A model generated the notes under the pieces. That model was not told the origin of the DNA. It did no database searches and saw only the letters and a program-made list of their open reading frames with translations. Positions 10,801 to 20,865 of a stretch of 64,000 bases of DNA are shown here, piece by piece. Within the stretch, counting starts at the first letter, position 1. Every line of letters starts with the position of its first letter. Source of the stretch: Novosphingobium sp. IK01 (GTDB lineage Bacteria > Pseudomonadota > Alphaproteobacteria > Sphingomonadales > Sphingomonadaceae). The DNA is taken from contig NZ_BTFW01000002.1 of the NCBI RefSeq assembly GCF_033242265.1, positions 1 to 64,000 on the forward strand, in the 5' to 3' direction. The position numbers were made by a program, and so were the translations under genes.

Positions 10801-11128
10801 CTATATCGGCAACGATGGCGAGATTGTCGTCGACCACACGCAGGTGAAACGCCTGCTCGATCTGATCCGGATGAGCTGCAAGGGCCTTTCTGAACCAGTG
10901 GCCAAGGTATGCCGACTGTTCAACGAACGGACGCAGGATGGTCGCAAGATGGACCAGCATTCAAACCTGTTGAGTACCGCAATCCGATCCATGATCGACG
11001 TGAAAGAGGAAAAAGACCTCGACAGCCTGTTCAGCGGCGGTCGGACCTCCGCCCTGGTCCACACCATCGCGGGCCTTGATGACTTTGAGCTGATCTCCTT
11101 CCTTGTGATCGAAGAGGCCACCGAATGA
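7856..11128 (+). CDS. PLD-SNF2 type helicase of a defence operon
   Basis: A 1090-aa superfamily 2 ATPase. The N-terminal 180 residues resemble a phospholipase D-like domain (LKIAASCFSIYAFEAL, then IQFIFTSPTF). The motor follows: Walker A ADSVGLGKTF near residue 278, DESH box (VVIDESHNF) near 365, LSATPVNN motif III, and the C-terminal lobe with GTDCISEGQNL and motif VI QRFGRIDRIG near 825. An SNF2/RapA-like helicase next to a type III Mod/Res pair suggests a role in phage or foreign-DNA defence, as a translocase or anti-phage effector. I chose the ATG at 7856 because it directly follows the upstream stop. It overlaps the next gene by 4 nt (ATGA). Confidence 0.88.
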   Translation: MKIIDNTSQLLGDDLKATLGKGARLKIAASCFSIYAFEALRSELSKVDSIQFIFTSPTFVPTEVTDRLRKERREFFIPKATGEASLYGTEFEIQLRNKLTQRAIARECADWIRKKARFKSNSTSAAMQQFVHASVDGGGVAYMPISGFTAVDLGYQKGSAVSNLVTRVDDPSHTDVYLQLFNQIWNDAEKVKDVTSAICDHIESVYQENSPERLYFQILYNIFNDFLEDLDQDALPNDLTGYKDSQVWNKLFNYQRDAVTGIINKLETHNGCILADSVGLGKTFTALAVIKYYELRNRSVLVLCPKKLADNWRNYNTNLKTNIFAKDRLNYDVLCHTDLSRTSGESFGIPLNRVNWGNYDLVVIDESHNFRNNDVYKDRETRYQKLMNKVIRDGVKTKVLMLSATPVNNRFNDLRNQLALAYEGESESLSRNLKSNTGVEEIFRRAQKAFNAWSELPAEERTAAAILKALDFDFFELLDAVTIARSRKHIETFYDTKDIGKFPQRRKPDSYQCPITHRSDVLGLNDIFARLSVLKLAVYAPIGYILPSRLAKYEEIYDTQVEGGRGKLRQADRERSLQALMTTNLLKRLESSVEAFRLTLRALSSNIIRTLDAIAEFERSGGSQTVSDYLADVSMDDEDDDIGGVGEFTVGKKVQISLADMDVPSWKHDLEADLFLIRELTASMELVGPGDDAKLQHLKGIIAKKLAEPLNPGNRKVIIFTAFADTANYLYANLAPALLKSNGIHTGKVTGSDAPKTTLKKAYDFQSVLTLFSPRSKEKHLILPEEPEELDILIGTDCISEGQNLQDCDYLVNYDIHWNPVRIIQRFGRIDRIGSPNSQIQLVNYWPDISLDEYINLKERVENRMMIADVTATGDDNVLTAKSSDIAYRKEQLQRLQDEVIELEDVRTGISITDLGLNDFRMDLLNYIKVNGDLDNLPNGMHAVVPANAKLGLIPGVMFALRNIHDSVNVNQQNRLHPYYLVYIGNDGEIVVDHTQVKRLLDLIRMSCKGLSEPVAKVCRLFNERTQDGRKMDQHSNLLSTAIRSMIDVKEEKDLDSLFSGGRTSALVHTIAGLDDFELISFLVIEEATE

Positions 11129-11832
11129 CGGCCCTCTTCGATTACCCCAAGGGGGCGGCATTCGGCCGTGTTGTACCCAAAAACAAGATCTACGAACACG
11201 CGGGCGCTAGCACTGCTCTGAAAGACCTGTTCATCACGCAGGTCGACCAGATCGTGTGGAAGTTCAAGCTCGCACCCGAGACCATCAATCTAGCCGCCAA
11301 TCGCTCGGTGTCGGAAATCCAGGTCTTCAGCATCAGCTTGCGAAAAGCCGAGCTGGATTTGGACGTTCTGCGCGCCATTGATCGTGCCATTCCGTTCCCC
11401 CTGATTTTTGAGCTGAGTTGGTCTGGTAGGAGCAAAGTGGTCGCGGCGTTCAAGCGGCCAAGCGAGGCAGACTCCACCAAATGGGTGCTAAGCGAGTATT
11501 TCGAGACCGTGTGGATGGATGATGGGCCCCTTCGCCAGCCTCTGCCGATCGCACTGAATCTCGCCAGCCTTTATGAGCAAATCCTTACCTCACTGATGCC
11601 GGCTCAGGTCGCCTCTGACGAGGGCATTCAGGCCCGAGTGGCTAGGATGGAGGCGATCCGCGCGAAGACGCGCGAGGTCGAGCGCATCACCCTTCGCCTC
11701 AATCGGGAGAAGCAGTTTAACAAGCGCGTGGCGATCAACGCCGAGCTGCGCGCGGCCAGACTACAACTGGCCGAACTCAAGCAGGAAAAGCTCGCTGTCG
11801 CGGACGACCGCCAATCGGCTGCGAGCGAGTAA
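11125..11832 (+). CDS. DUF4391-like protein of the defence operon
   Basis: A 235-aa protein resembling the DUF4391 family. It has an N-terminal globular domain (start TALFDYPKGAAFGRVVPK) and a charged C-terminal coiled coil (about 165-230, rich in Arg/Glu/Lys). No catalytic motif can be seen. It is translationally coupled to the helicase (ATGA overlap) and followed 12 nt later by mod. In genomes I recall, this family sits beside the same helicase and type III RM pair, so it is likely a structural or adaptor subunit. That role is inference. Confidence 0.75.
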   Translation: MTALFDYPKGAAFGRVVPKNKIYEHAGASTALKDLFITQVDQIVWKFKLAPETINLAANRSVSEIQVFSISLRKAELDLDVLRAIDRAIPFPLIFELSWSGRSKVVAAFKRPSEADSTKWVLSEYFETVWMDDGPLRQPLPIALNLASLYEQILTSLMPAQVASDEGIQARVARMEAIRAKTREVERITLRLNREKQFNKRVAINAELRAARLQLAELKQEKLAVADDRQSAASE

Positions 11833-11844
11833 GAGGAAGTAACG

Positions 11845-13710
11845 ATGGATAAGCTGAAGATGCACAGCCCTGACCTGAGCCAAGAGAACATTGCAAAACT
11901 ACGCGACCTGTTTCCTGGGTGCGTCACTGAGACGCGCAATGAAACTACTGGACATGTGCGTCTACAAGTGGACTTCGATCAGTTACGCCAAGAGTTGAGC
12001 GATCATGTCGTTGATGGGCCGCAAGAACGATATCGGTTGGAGTGGCCAGGAAAGAGAGAGGCATTGGCGCTGGTAAACGCACCAATCGCTAGAACCCTAC
12101 GTCCCTCAAGGGGGGAGAGTGTCAATTTTGATGACACGAAGAATTTATTTATCGAAGGCGATAATTTAGATGCATTGAAGCTTCTTCAAGAAAATTATCT
12201 CGGCGGCATCAAGATGATTTACATTGACCCTCCATACAACACGGGAAATGATTTCATCTATGAAGACAATTTTTCACAAACTTCTATAGAATATTTAGAA
12301 AAATCCAATCAGCACGACAGTTATGGCAATCGTCTTGTAGCAAATACCTCAGTAAATGGAAGATTTCATTCAGATTGGCTGACTCTAATGTATCCTAGGC
12401 TTAGGATTGCTAGAAATCTTCTGTCTGAGGATGGAGCCATTTTTATAAATATTGATGATTCCGAGTTGGGAAATCTCAAGAAAATTTGCGATGAAATTTT
12501 CGGAGAATCAAATTTCATTGCTAATGTTGCATGGAAACATACGCAACAAAGCAAGAATGACGAGAGGTACTTCGCTAGGGTTTATAATTCTTTGCTTATT
12601 TACCGCAAATCAGACGCTCTATTGAAATTTCGCTTCCCCCGAACTGAGGAAGATAACAAAAATTATTCGAATCAAGACAATGATCCGAAGGGACGTTGGC
12701 GCGCCGGTGATGTTCGAAGTCCAAACTACCGAAAAACGCTTTGCTTTGACATTGTCACGCCGTCAGGGAAAAAAATTCCTCCACCCGAAAATGGCTGGCG
12801 CTGGTCAGAAGAGACGGTGAGGGAAAAAATTAAATCTGGGGAGATCGTATTTAACTCTGATGAAACAAAAATTGTCCGGAAAATTTATCTCCAGAATCAA
12901 GAGGGACGAACACCTGAAAATCTTTGGGATGGCGATGCTGCGGGGACATCTAGGCAAGCAAATGCTGAATTGAAGGAGCTTTTCGATGGAACCGCAACAT
13001 TTGACACACCAAAGCCGACAGCGCTAATTAAGCGTATTGCTCAGCTTTTTTACAATGAGGACAATTATATAGCATTAGACTTTTTTGCAGGTTCCGGGAC
13101 TACGGCCGCGGCCTTGATGCAACTGAATGCTGAAGATGGCGGAAGCCGTAAAGCGATCGTAGTTCAGATACCAGAACCTTGTGGCGAGGGTTCGGATGCA
13201 CTCAAGGCAGGCTACAAGACCATTGCAGACATCGCAAAGGAACGCATCCGGCGCGCCGGCAAAAAGATTATCGAAGGCAAATGCCACGAGGGTTGGAATC
13301 GTGATGTTGGCTTTCGGGTTCTGAAGGTCGACACGTCGAATATGCAGGATGTTTACTACAGGCCTGACCAGATAGGTCAGAAGGATCTGCTGCATGCTGT
13401 CGACAATATCAAGCCCGGTCGATCAGCTGAGGATCTTCTGTTTCAGGTGCTGGTGGACTGGGGCGTTGATCTGACCTTGCCCATCCGACACGAGACGGTG
13501 AGAGGAAAGACGGTGTTCTTCGTGGATAAAAACGCCTTAATCGCCTGCTTCGAGTCCGGTGTCACAGAGGAATTGGTCAAGGAACTGGCTGGCCGTGAGC
13601 CATTGCGCGTGGTCTTCCGTGACAATGGTTTTGTGTCCGACGCCGTAAAGATCAATGTTGATCAGATCTTTCGGCAGCTGTCGCCAGGAACTGATGTGAA
13701 AGCGATCTGA
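11845..13710 (+). CDS. mod: Type III DNA methyltransferase (Mod)
   Basis: A 621-aa beta-class N6-adenine methyltransferase. The catalytic DPPY motif ([12 protein letters not shown]) is at residues 128-131 and precedes the SAM-binding FAGSG motif ([13 protein letters not shown]) near 414, the order typical of type III Mod subunits. The specificity (TRD) region lies between them. That middle part (about 12120-13100) is clearly AT-richer than the ends and than neighbouring genes, which suggests the recognition domain was exchanged by recombination. The gene pairs with res downstream. Mod alone methylates; Mod plus Res restricts. Confidence 0.92.
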   Translation: MDKLKMHSPDLSQENIAKLRDLFPGCVTETRNETTGHVRLQVDFDQLRQELSDHVVDGPQERYRLEWPGKREALALVNAPIARTLRPSRGESVNFDDTKNLFIEGDNLDALKLLQENYLGGIKMIYIDPPYNTGNDFIYEDNFSQTSIEYLEKSNQHDSYGNRLVANTSVNGRFHSDWLTLMYPRLRIARNLLSEDGAIFINIDDSELGNLKKICDEIFGESNFIANVAWKHTQQSKNDERYFARVYNSLLIYRKSDALLKFRFPRTEEDNKNYSNQDNDPKGRWRAGDVRSPNYRKTLCFDIVTPSGKKIPPPENGWRWSEETVREKIKSGEIVFNSDETKIVRKIYLQNQEGRTPENLWDGDAAGTSRQANAELKELFDGTATFDTPKPTALIKRIAQLFYNEDNYIALDFFAGSGTTAAALMQLNAEDGGSRKAIVVQIPEPCGEGSDALKAGYKTIADIAKERIRRAGKKIIEGKCHEGWNRDVGFRVLKVDTSNMQDVYYRPDQIGQKDLLHAVDNIKPGRSAEDLLFQVLVDWGVDLTLPIRHETVRGKTVFFVDKNALIACFESGVTEELVKELAGREPLRVVFRDNGFVSDAVKINVDQIFRQLSPGTDVKAI

Positions 13711-13720
13711 GGAAATGGCC

Positions 13721-16700
13721 ATGAAGCTCAAATTCAAGGTTCAGCCTTATCAGACCCGGGCGGTAGAGTCGGTTGTCGATTGCTTCGCAGGCCAACCTTT
13801 GGTGACCGGCATCAGCTATCGGATCGATCCCGGCCGGAAGGCTCAGGTCAGCGCCTTCGAGGATGGTTTCAAAAATTCTGATCTTGTATTGTCGGACGCG
13901 CAGGTGCTTGCAAACATTCGTGACGTGCAAAAGTGCCAGAACCTGCCGCTGTCAGAAAAACTAGCAGTGAGTGCTGGATGCAAGTTCAATCTCGACGTCG
14001 AGATGGAGACCGGCACAGGCAAAACCTACTGCTACATCAAGACGATTTTCGAAATGAACAAGCGGTTTGGCTGGTCGAAGTTTATCATCATGGTACCATC
14101 GATCGCAATTCGTGAAGGGGTTTACAAATCCCTAGAGATAACTGCTGATCACTTCACAGAAACCTATGGAAAAAAAGCGCGATTCTTCATTTACAACTCA
14201 AAGCGCCTTCACGATCTTGAGAGCTTTTCCTCGGACGCTGGCATCAACGTTATGGTGATCAATATCCAGGCGTTCAATGCCAAGGGGGCCGACAACCGCA
14301 GAATCTATGGCATGGCAAGGACTCTCGCCAACGGGCAAGTTGTTTACGAAGGCTTGGATGACTTCCAATCTCGTAAACCCATTGACATCATTTCGTCCAA
14401 CCGGCCGATTCTGATCCTTGACGAGCCTCAGAAGATGGAAGGCAAGGCCACGATGGAGGCCCTGCCGAAGTTCAAGCCGCTGATGATCCTGCGCTATTCA
14501 GCCACGCACAAAACGCAGCACAACCGCGTTCACCGGCTGGACGCGCTCGATGCCTACAACCAGAAGCTAGTCAAGAAAATCGCTGTGCGCGGGATCCAGA
14601 CTCGTGGCTTGGCGGGCACCAATGCCTACCTGTACCTAGAAAGCATCGAGATTTCGAAGAAGGCACCTGTCGCCCGCCTTGAGCTGGAGGTGCGCTTGAA
14701 ATCCGGCGAGATCAAGCGGCAGATTCAGCGTCGCGAGTTCGGGGATGATCTGTTCTCAAAGTCCGGCGAGCTAGACCAGTACCGCGATGGCTTTACCATT
14801 TCCCAGATCGACTACAACACTGACACAGTCGAGTTTACCAACGGCATCGTACTGAAGGCCGGCGAGGCCGTTGGTGATGTGTCCGAACGCGATATTCGCC
14901 GCATCCAGATCCGTGAGACGATTAAGGCCCATCTCGACAAGGAAAGGCAGCTTTTCGCTCAAGGCATCAAGGTGCTCTCGCTGTTTTTCATCGATGAGGT
15001 CGTCAAATATCGAGACTACGGCCAAGCTGACGAAAAGGGCGAATATGCTCGGATATTCGAGGAGGAATATGACCTCCTCAAGGCCGAATATCTGCTGGAA
15101 CTGCCGCTTGAGAACAACAAGTATCGGGCGTTCCTGGAGCGCGACCTAGTAACTAGGGTCCACGAAGGCTATTTCGCGATCGACAAGCAGAAGAGGCTGG
15201 TCGATCCGGATATCAAGAAGACCGGCGAGGACAAAGGCCTATCGGATGACGCCGATGCCTATGACCTCATTTTGAAAAACAAGGAGCGCTTGCTCTCGCA
15301 GGCCGAGCCGGTGCGTTTCATCTTCTCCCACTCGGCACTTCGGGAGGGGTGGGACAACCCCAATGTGTTTGTCATGTGCATGCTCAAACACAGTGAGAAT
15401 TCGATCTCGCGCCGTCAGGAGGTGGGGCGTGGGTTGCGCCTGTCCGTCAACCAGCAGGGCGACCGGATGGATCAGCCTGCTATTGTGCACGATATCAACG
15501 TGCTGACAGTGGTGGCCAGCGAAAGCTACAAGGACTTTGTCGCCGGCCTGCAGAAGGAGATCGCGGAAACGCTGTCGTCCAGGCCGAGGAAAGCGACCGA
15601 AGCCTTCTTTGCGGGCAAGACCATGGCGACCGACACCGGGCCGATCGAGGTTACCCCGGCGCTGGCCAAGCAGATCTATCGCTATCTAGTGAAGAACGAT
15701 TACACGGATGACAGCGATCAAGTCGCGTCAGCCTATCACGAGGCCAAGTCGGCGGGAACGCTTGCGCCCCTGCCAGATGACCTGAAACCCTATACCGATC
15801 AGGTTTTTCAGCTCATCGACAGTGTGTTCAGCGATGCCCAACTGCCCAAGATTGACGACGGGCGTAAGCCGAAAACCAATCCCCTGAACGCGAACTTTGA
15901 AAAGAAGGAGTTTCAGGCGCTGTGGTCCAGGATCAACCAGAAAGCTGTCTACCGAGTTGAGTTCGAGGCAGACGAACTGGTTCGCAAATGCGTCAGCGCG
16001 TTGGACAGCCAGCTCAGGGTCACACCGCTCCAGTACACGGTACAAATTGGCATTCAGGCCGATGAAATCGACGATGAGCAGCTCAAGGCGGGCGATGGTT
16101 TTGCAGTCACCGGCACCTCGACCGAACGCGGTGGCTCGGTCTATTCGCTTGTGAAATATGACCTGCTTGGAAAGCTCGGTGAGCTGGTTCAGCTTACACG
16201 CGCAACGGTCGCGGAGATCCTTACCGGGATTGAGCCCTCCGTGTTCGGGCAATTCAAGGAAAACCCGGAACACTTCATCTCTGAGGCCTCCAGGATCATC
16301 GCTGAGCAGAAGGCAACGATGGTAATAGAGCGCCTGACCTATGACGGTCTGACCGAACGGTACGATGTCGACATTTTCACGGCCAACCAGACAGGTCAGG
16401 ATTTTTCAAAGGCCAGCGGGAAGCTGAAGAACCATATCTACGACTATGTGGTGACAGATTCCGATGTAGAGAGACGCTTTGTGGCGGAACTGGACACTAG
16501 CGATGAGGTGATCGTCTATGCCAAGCTCCCCCGCGGATTCCTGATCCCGACCCCGGTCGGAGATTACAACCCGGACTGGGCCATCTCCTTCAAAGAAGGA
16601 AGCGTCCGCCACATCTATTTTGTGGCGGAAACCAAGGGCACCATGTCATCCATGAAGCTGCGCGAGATCGAGAATACAAAGATTGCCTGCGCGCGAAAAT

Positions 16701-16801
16701 TCTTCGATGAGATCGGCCGCAAGGTAGCGGATGACAGGGTCAAATATGACGTCGTGACCGATTATGCGAAGCTCATGGACATTGTGAGCCGAGCAGCCTG
16801 A
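13721..16801 (+). CDS. res: Type III restriction enzyme subunit (Res)
   Basis: A 1026-aa DEAD/DEAH helicase-nuclease. Walker A ([13 protein letters not shown]) is near residue 96, the DEAD-like box reads ILDEPQ near 233, and motif III is RYSATH. The C-terminal PD-(D/E)XK endonuclease shows NPDWAI followed by VAETKG near 970. All elements of an active enzyme are present. Two ATGs are possible; the one at 13721 has a GAGGA ribosome-binding site 8 nt upstream, whereas 13715 is too close to it. The gene ends just before a strong hairpin terminator. Confidence 0.92.
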   Translation: MKLKFKVQPYQTRAVESVVDCFAGQPLVTGISYRIDPGRKAQVSAFEDGFKNSDLVLSDAQVLANIRDVQKCQNLPLSEKLAVSAGCKFNLDVEMETGTGKTYCYIKTIFEMNKRFGWSKFIIMVPSIAIREGVYKSLEITADHFTETYGKKARFFIYNSKRLHDLESFSSDAGINVMVINIQAFNAKGADNRRIYGMARTLANGQVVYEGLDDFQSRKPIDIISSNRPILILDEPQKMEGKATMEALPKFKPLMILRYSATHKTQHNRVHRLDALDAYNQKLVKKIAVRGIQTRGLAGTNAYLYLESIEISKKAPVARLELEVRLKSGEIKRQIQRREFGDDLFSKSGELDQYRDGFTISQIDYNTDTVEFTNGIVLKAGEAVGDVSERDIRRIQIRETIKAHLDKERQLFAQGIKVLSLFFIDEVVKYRDYGQADEKGEYARIFEEEYDLLKAEYLLELPLENNKYRAFLERDLVTRVHEGYFAIDKQKRLVDPDIKKTGEDKGLSDDADAYDLILKNKERLLSQAEPVRFIFSHSALREGWDNPNVFVMCMLKHSENSISRRQEVGRGLRLSVNQQGDRMDQPAIVHDINVLTVVASESYKDFVAGLQKEIAETLSSRPRKATEAFFAGKTMATDTGPIEVTPALAKQIYRYLVKNDYTDDSDQVASAYHEAKSAGTLAPLPDDLKPYTDQVFQLIDSVFSDAQLPKIDDGRKPKTNPLNANFEKKEFQALWSRINQKAVYRVEFEADELVRKCVSALDSQLRVTPLQYTVQIGIQADEIDDEQLKAGDGFAVTGTSTERGGSVYSLVKYDLLGKLGELVQLTRATVAEILTGIEPSVFGQFKENPEHFISEASRIIAEQKATMVIERLTYDGLTERYDVDIFTANQTGQDFSKASGKLKNHIYDYVVTDSDVERRFVAELDTSDEVIVYAKLPRGFLIPTPVGDYNPDWAISFKEGSVRHIYFVAETKGTMSSMKLREIENTKIACARKFFDEIGRKVADDRVKYDVVTDYAKLMDIVSRAA

Positions 16802-16812
16802 GAATGCGCGCG

Positions 16813-16848
16813 GCTGCCATCCCCAGGCTCCAGCCAGGGGATGGCAGC
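16813..16848 (+). terminator. Hairpin terminator after res
   Basis: A perfect 12-bp inverted repeat (GCTGCCATCCCC / GGGGATGGCAGC) with a 12-nt loop sits 12 nt after the res stop. No long U-run follows. It closes the defence operon and separates it from the convergent PLD gene. Confidence 0.65.
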
Positions 16849-16974
16849 ACCGTTATTCCAAACCCGTTGATTAGAACCCATGCGCCCATTGGCAGAAGTC
16901 GATGGACATGATGCGCCATGATTCATCGATGTGTCTGTTCGAGGCGGGGCAGCAATGGTCGACATCCGGGTTTC

Positions 16975-18063
16975 TCAGACGTACATCCCCCATCGCCGTG
17001 ACCCTTTCCGAGTCTGCTGCGTACATTTGCTGGTCAGGGTCGCTTCGTACATGTTTGGCGGGATGAACCGGGTCTTGAACACGTCCTTGTCCGTTCGCTC
17101 GAAATGGATGATTGCTGGCCTCGTGACCGAGAAGATTGGATCGAGGCGGACCTGATGGGTACTGTTGGAGTTATGAATCACGTTGGCGGTGATGGTCTCA
17201 TCAAGAAATTTAAAAGTCATGGTCCTGCTCTCCCCAGAGCTCAAGCCGAAGTAGGCACCTAGTGTCGCCGTCGGGAGCTGAATGGCGGAGCCTGGCTTGC
17301 CCTTCTGCCCTCCGGTCTCGCGCTCGAAGATCTGGAGATAGAGGTGCTTTGGCAGCTCGGTGATTGAGCCCATAGCACCGAGGAGTTGTCCCTTGATCCA
17401 ACCGCTCGCTCCGGAAAGGCCTAGTACTTTGACAAAAAGCGGCTTTGGCGCCACCTTCGCTGGCACTTTCAGGTAGGGTTTGTGGGACTTCGGCAATTCC
17501 GACTCGCGTTCCCGCCCTGATCCTTCAGACCGAGCCAAACGTTCGACCTCTTCGGCAGTAACCTTGACTGCGGTCGTTTGAACCCAGCTCCAAAGCTTGG
17601 CAAAATCCGCAGCCAACTGGCTCCCTCGCGGCACGACAAGCTCGATCATCGTCTCACCGTTCCGCGCGAGACCGCCGCCAGTCAAATTAGCTGACCCGAC
17701 AAGCGCCACCTCGCAGTCCGGAAAGCGGAACATACATACCTTGGGATGAAAAAGCGCATTGGCGTATTCGTTTTCGATGAAACCGGCATATGTGCGCCCA
17801 GGATAGCGTGCTTCCAGTATCAATCCGTAAAGCAGGGCATCAGGGCTTGTCACCCCGTTTCCGGCACCATAGACGGATTCGAATTGACCACCTCGCCCTA
17901 AGAAATCTTCTAGGTGATGCGATATCAAGCCCAGCCCATCCCACCGGGCGAACGCGAAAGAAAAGCGGACTCTGCTAAGGCCTTCGGCCTGGAGCAGCTC
18001 GCTCAGCCTATGGTGCAGCTGCTTCTGACCACCGCTTATCTGGTGATGGAGGCTAGCGGTCAT
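16975..18063 (-). CDS. Phospholipase D-like nuclease-family protein
   Basis: A 362-aa protein with one PLD-type HxK motif (LFHPKVCMF, near residue 100) followed by GSANLTGGG, the pattern of PLD-superfamily nucleases such as BfiI/NgoFVII-like enzymes. One motif per chain suggests a homodimer forms the active site. The C-terminal 150 residues have no recognisable domain. It is convergent with the RM operon and likely part of the same defence island, as a stand-alone nuclease or a restriction enzyme of another specificity. No methylase partner of its own is seen. Confidence 0.75.
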   Translation of the reverse strand: MTASLHHQISGGQKQLHHRLSELLQAEGLSRVRFSFAFARWDGLGLISHHLEDFLGRGGQFESVYGAGNGVTSPDALLYGLILEARYPGRTYAGFIENEYANALFHPKVCMFRFPDCEVALVGSANLTGGGLARNGETMIELVVPRGSQLAADFAKLWSWVQTTAVKVTAEEVERLARSEGSGRERESELPKSHKPYLKVPAKVAPKPLFVKVLGLSGASGWIKGQLLGAMGSITELPKHLYLQIFERETGGQKGKPGSAIQLPTATLGAYFGLSSGESRTMTFKFLDETITANVIHNSNSTHQVRLDPIFSVTRPAIIHFERTDKDVFKTRFIPPNMYEATLTSKCTQQTRKGSRRWGMYV

Positions 18064-18577
18064 CGCGAGCGCTTAGCCTATGAAGCCAAACTGATTGGCT
18101 GCCATAATATTTATTTTCGGCGATTATGACGCTCGTCCCCAATGCCCTCATCCCCCTGATATTCCCATGCGATTAGTACTTTGCTCGTCAGTTTACCAGT
18201 GGGAACAAAAGTGAAAAATCGGTTTGCGATTGCGCCAGAGCTGAGGTGCTTGGGAAGCAATTTACATATTCAACGACGAGCGCACCCAAGATAAAGTGTA
18301 AGCGTCCGTCCTTTGCCGTGGAGGAATCAAAGGAGGTGGCAAACGTCCCTATAGTGGGCGTACTCATTATTTCTGGGTATCTCGGTTGTTTGCTGCTGCT
18401 GAGGGTTTGACAATGTAACCCGTGGGCGTGGAGATAAGGTTTTCTGCGGGCGGGATCCCCCACAGTTACACCACCAATGCGATTAGGGAAGCCGAGGGAC
18501 ACGACCCCAGCAGAGACAAACTGAGCCCGGAGGAGACTTTCCCGCTTACCCAACCTTACCAGCCCAGTTCGCCCCGC
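18064..18577. other. Intergenic stretch without a convincing gene
   Basis: About 500 bases between the PLD-like gene and the mobilisation operon. A minus-strand frame at 18188-18553 (121 codons) exists but has no domain, unconvincing composition and no clear ribosome-binding site, so I do not call it. The segment around 18100-18420 is less GC-rich than its neighbours and may be the border of the defence island. Confidence 0.5.
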
Positions 18578-19444
18578 TCAACGTGACTTTCCCAAAACAG
18601 GGTCCTTCGCCCTCACCGCAACGTTCCGCATGCCACCGATCCGAGAAACAACTTCCCCTCTCTCGATCGCATCACCAATCTGCCAGTGAAGCTGGGCCAA
18701 TTTTGCCGGCAATGCGCCTTCCTCCCCGCTGTCTTGCGCCTGGGTAAACAGATCAACCGCACCAGCCAGTTCGGCCTCAGCAAACAATGCAGGGCCAGCA
18801 CCCGCCCGCCAAAGATCGGCAAGCTCACCAGCACGACGCTGCCGAGCTTCAGCAGATTGATCTTCCACGTCGGTACGGCGCGGCACGGGCGGCAGATCCG
18901 CGCCCCTCTGTGCCAACTCGTCACGCGTGATCGCGGCCAAGCGATATCTCAAGACGCGGGTTTCCGGGGTATCGGTAGGGGATGGCTGGTACTGGCGCGC
19001 CAGGATCATCACCAACTCGGCCGTGCCCGCACTGGCCACGGTTTCCCGCCATGCGATCAAGGCCCTGTCCGGCGTCACCATATCGGCAGGTTGGTTGACC
19101 GAGAAGCGCTCAAGCAACGGGTCATCGGCCACATTCACGGGAAGAGGCGCGCCATTTCCGATAGCCGCTGCATGAGCTAACGCCGCGACCTCTGCAACCC
19201 GTTCGATGCCGTCGCGCTGGATGGCCCGATCATCGATCATACGCGCGAGCATCGTCTCAAGGATGGGCACCAGATCAGTCACCCCCCCCTGTCCGGCATC
19301 GATCGTGTCGAGCCGATGGAGGATTTCGGCGTGCGACTGCTCGATCCTGGCGTTGCTCTTCGCAAGCCTATCAAGCTGCCCCTGCATCAGGGTCAGGGAA
19401 TCCAGAATGGCTGCCAGGGCGACATGCGATGGATCATCTGTCAT
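18578..19444 (-). CDS. Unknown mobilisation-operon protein
   Basis: A 288-aa protein of unknown function, encoded directly after the relaxase (4-nt ATGA overlap). The N-terminal 70 residues are predicted coiled coil (LDSLTLMQGQLDRLAKSNARI and onward), the rest is helical and Ala/Glu-rich, and no TM segment or catalytic motif is visible. Tight coupling to the relaxase implies a role in relaxosome assembly or DNA transfer. That is inference from position only. Confidence 0.75.
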   Translation of the reverse strand: MTDDPSHVALAAILDSLTLMQGQLDRLAKSNARIEQSHAEILHRLDTIDAGQGGVTDLVPILETMLARMIDDRAIQRDGIERVAEVAALAHAAAIGNGAPLPVNVADDPLLERFSVNQPADMVTPDRALIAWRETVASAGTAELVMILARQYQPSPTDTPETRVLRYRLAAITRDELAQRGADLPPVPRRTDVEDQSAEARQRRAGELADLWRAGAGPALFAEAELAGAVDLFTQAQDSGEEGALPAKLAQLHWQIGDAIERGEVVSRIGGMRNVAVRAKDPVLGKSR

Positions 19445-20865
19445 CGTTCTGGCCCATCCCGATTTCGCGAGCGGTCACGCTGCTCTCTGTCACGCTCCTG
19501 CACCCGGCGAAGCATTTCCTCTGCCGGTTTGCCGGCCACTTGATCGGGCGGCTGATTGGCCTGCTCCATCAAAGCCCGCAGCCTTTCAAGATCGGGTCCG
19601 GCGTGGCGCTTACGATCCGCCGGGTTTGGATCATCTGCCGAGGCCGAGGCTTCCTCTGATCTGATTCCCGCCCGCATGTCACGCGAACGAGCCAGCGCCG
19701 CCGACAACGGGTCAAGCGTATCGACTTCAGAACCTGATCGCGATAGCGCCAGCGATCGGACGTGTGGATCTGCCCCCATATCTCCAAGCCGCGCCGCTCG
19801 CGCCGAATTTGCTTCAGGCGCCGGCATCGTCGAGATGAACTTTTCCAGACTTCGTGCGATCACCTGATCGGCAAGCGACGGAGAGGCAGACAGCTCCTCG
19901 ATCGAGCGCTCATAGGCCCGACGAACAATGGCCTGCTGGGACGCCAGCACGGCATCGACAGGATCGCCAACACCGCTTTCGTGCAGCCGCTGGGCACGCT
20001 CGGCGCGGCTCTTGTCAACGCGGGGAACCTGGCCCTTCCCGCGAACCTTGATCGCCGCGATGGGCTCATGCTTGGGGTCAATCCCCCTTGCCCGAGCTGG
20101 CGTGGCATTCGCCTCAATGCCACGGTCACGCAGCTTTTCCGCGAAGCGCTGCCGGTAACGAAAAAAGTCGTCCCGGTTCGGGTGGAAGCGCCGGCCGTCA
20201 TGGTCGCGCCGTGCGATGGTGAGGTGAACATGGGGGTGATCGCGATCGACATGCAGCGCCGCCACCCACGACCGATTGGCAAATTCTTCGCGCGCGAAAT
20301 CCAAGGCAGAATCACGCAACCGCTCAGGGTCCGTCCCCGCAGGCATCGAAAGGATCATCGAAATGGAAGTGGCCCCCTTGCGACGGGCATCGCCACCCAT
20401 CTCCCATTCCTGCCAGTCCTGCGCGAGGATCTGCATGTCTCGGGCATCATGCAGCACCTCCTCATCGCTGGTGTAGAGCGCGACCTGTTTGCCCTCCCCA
20501 TGCCCCAGACGGCTGATGTAGGAAAAGTTAGCAAGGACATGACCGCCACCATGCTGGCGCCCAGTCGCCCGCACTATCACCTCCGGCACACGCCGCGCTG
20601 TTCGCTCCATTGCCGCGATGGCGTGCCCGCTGACGACAGCATGAGAGCCCCCTCCAAATGCGTGCTTCACCTGCCGGTCGGAGCGAAGCCTGACGGCAAT
20701 GGGCGCCGTTCTCGGGGCCATCGCTGCCGCCATGACTGACACAATAGCGCCGCTCGATTGGGGACGTTTCCCCTTCCCTCCCCCCGTCCCAGGCCGATAC
20801 CGCTTAGGGGGCGCAAAGACCCCTGCCATGGAGTCAAGCGTGCCGGATGAAAGGCGGAAACTCAT
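19441..20865 (-). CDS. Conjugative relaxase (MOBP/VirD2-type)
   Basis: A 474-aa relaxase/mobilisation nuclease that would nick oriT and pilot the transferred strand. The three-His metal motif is visible as HVDRDHPHVHL, about 210 residues in. The candidate catalytic Tyr is upstream, in the region of FSYISRLG. The C-terminal half is Arg/Ala-rich and disordered-looking, suitable as a secretion signal. I chose the ATG at 20865 because it overlaps the mobC stop (ATGA); an upstream extension is possible but would overlap mobC more. The candidate oriT lies about 630 nt upstream. Confidence 0.88.
   Translation of the reverse strand: MSFRLSSGTLDSMAGVFAPPKRYRPGTGGGKGKRPQSSGAIVSVMAAAMAPRTAPIAVRLRSDRQVKHAFGGGSHAVVSGHAIAAMERTARRVPEVIVRATGRQHGGGHVLANFSYISRLGHGEGKQVALYTSDEEVLHDARDMQILAQDWQEWEMGGDARRKGATSISMILSMPAGTDPERLRDSALDFAREEFANRSWVAALHVDRDHPHVHLTIARRDHDGRRFHPNRDDFFRYRQRFAEKLRDRGIEANATPARARGIDPKHEPIAAIKVRGKGQVPRVDKSRAERAQRLHESGVGDPVDAVLASQQAIVRRAYERSIEELSASPSLADQVIARSLEKFISTMPAPEANSARAARLGDMGADPHVRSLALSRSGSEVDTLDPLSAALARSRDMRAGIRSEEASASADDPNPADRKRHAGPDLERLRALMEQANQPPDQVAGKPAEEMLRRVQERDREQRDRSRNRDGPER

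Noticed and set aside
18188..18553. 121-codon minus-strand frame in the gap after the PLD gene
   Set aside because: No ribosome-binding site, no domain and unconvincing composition; described as intergenic instead.
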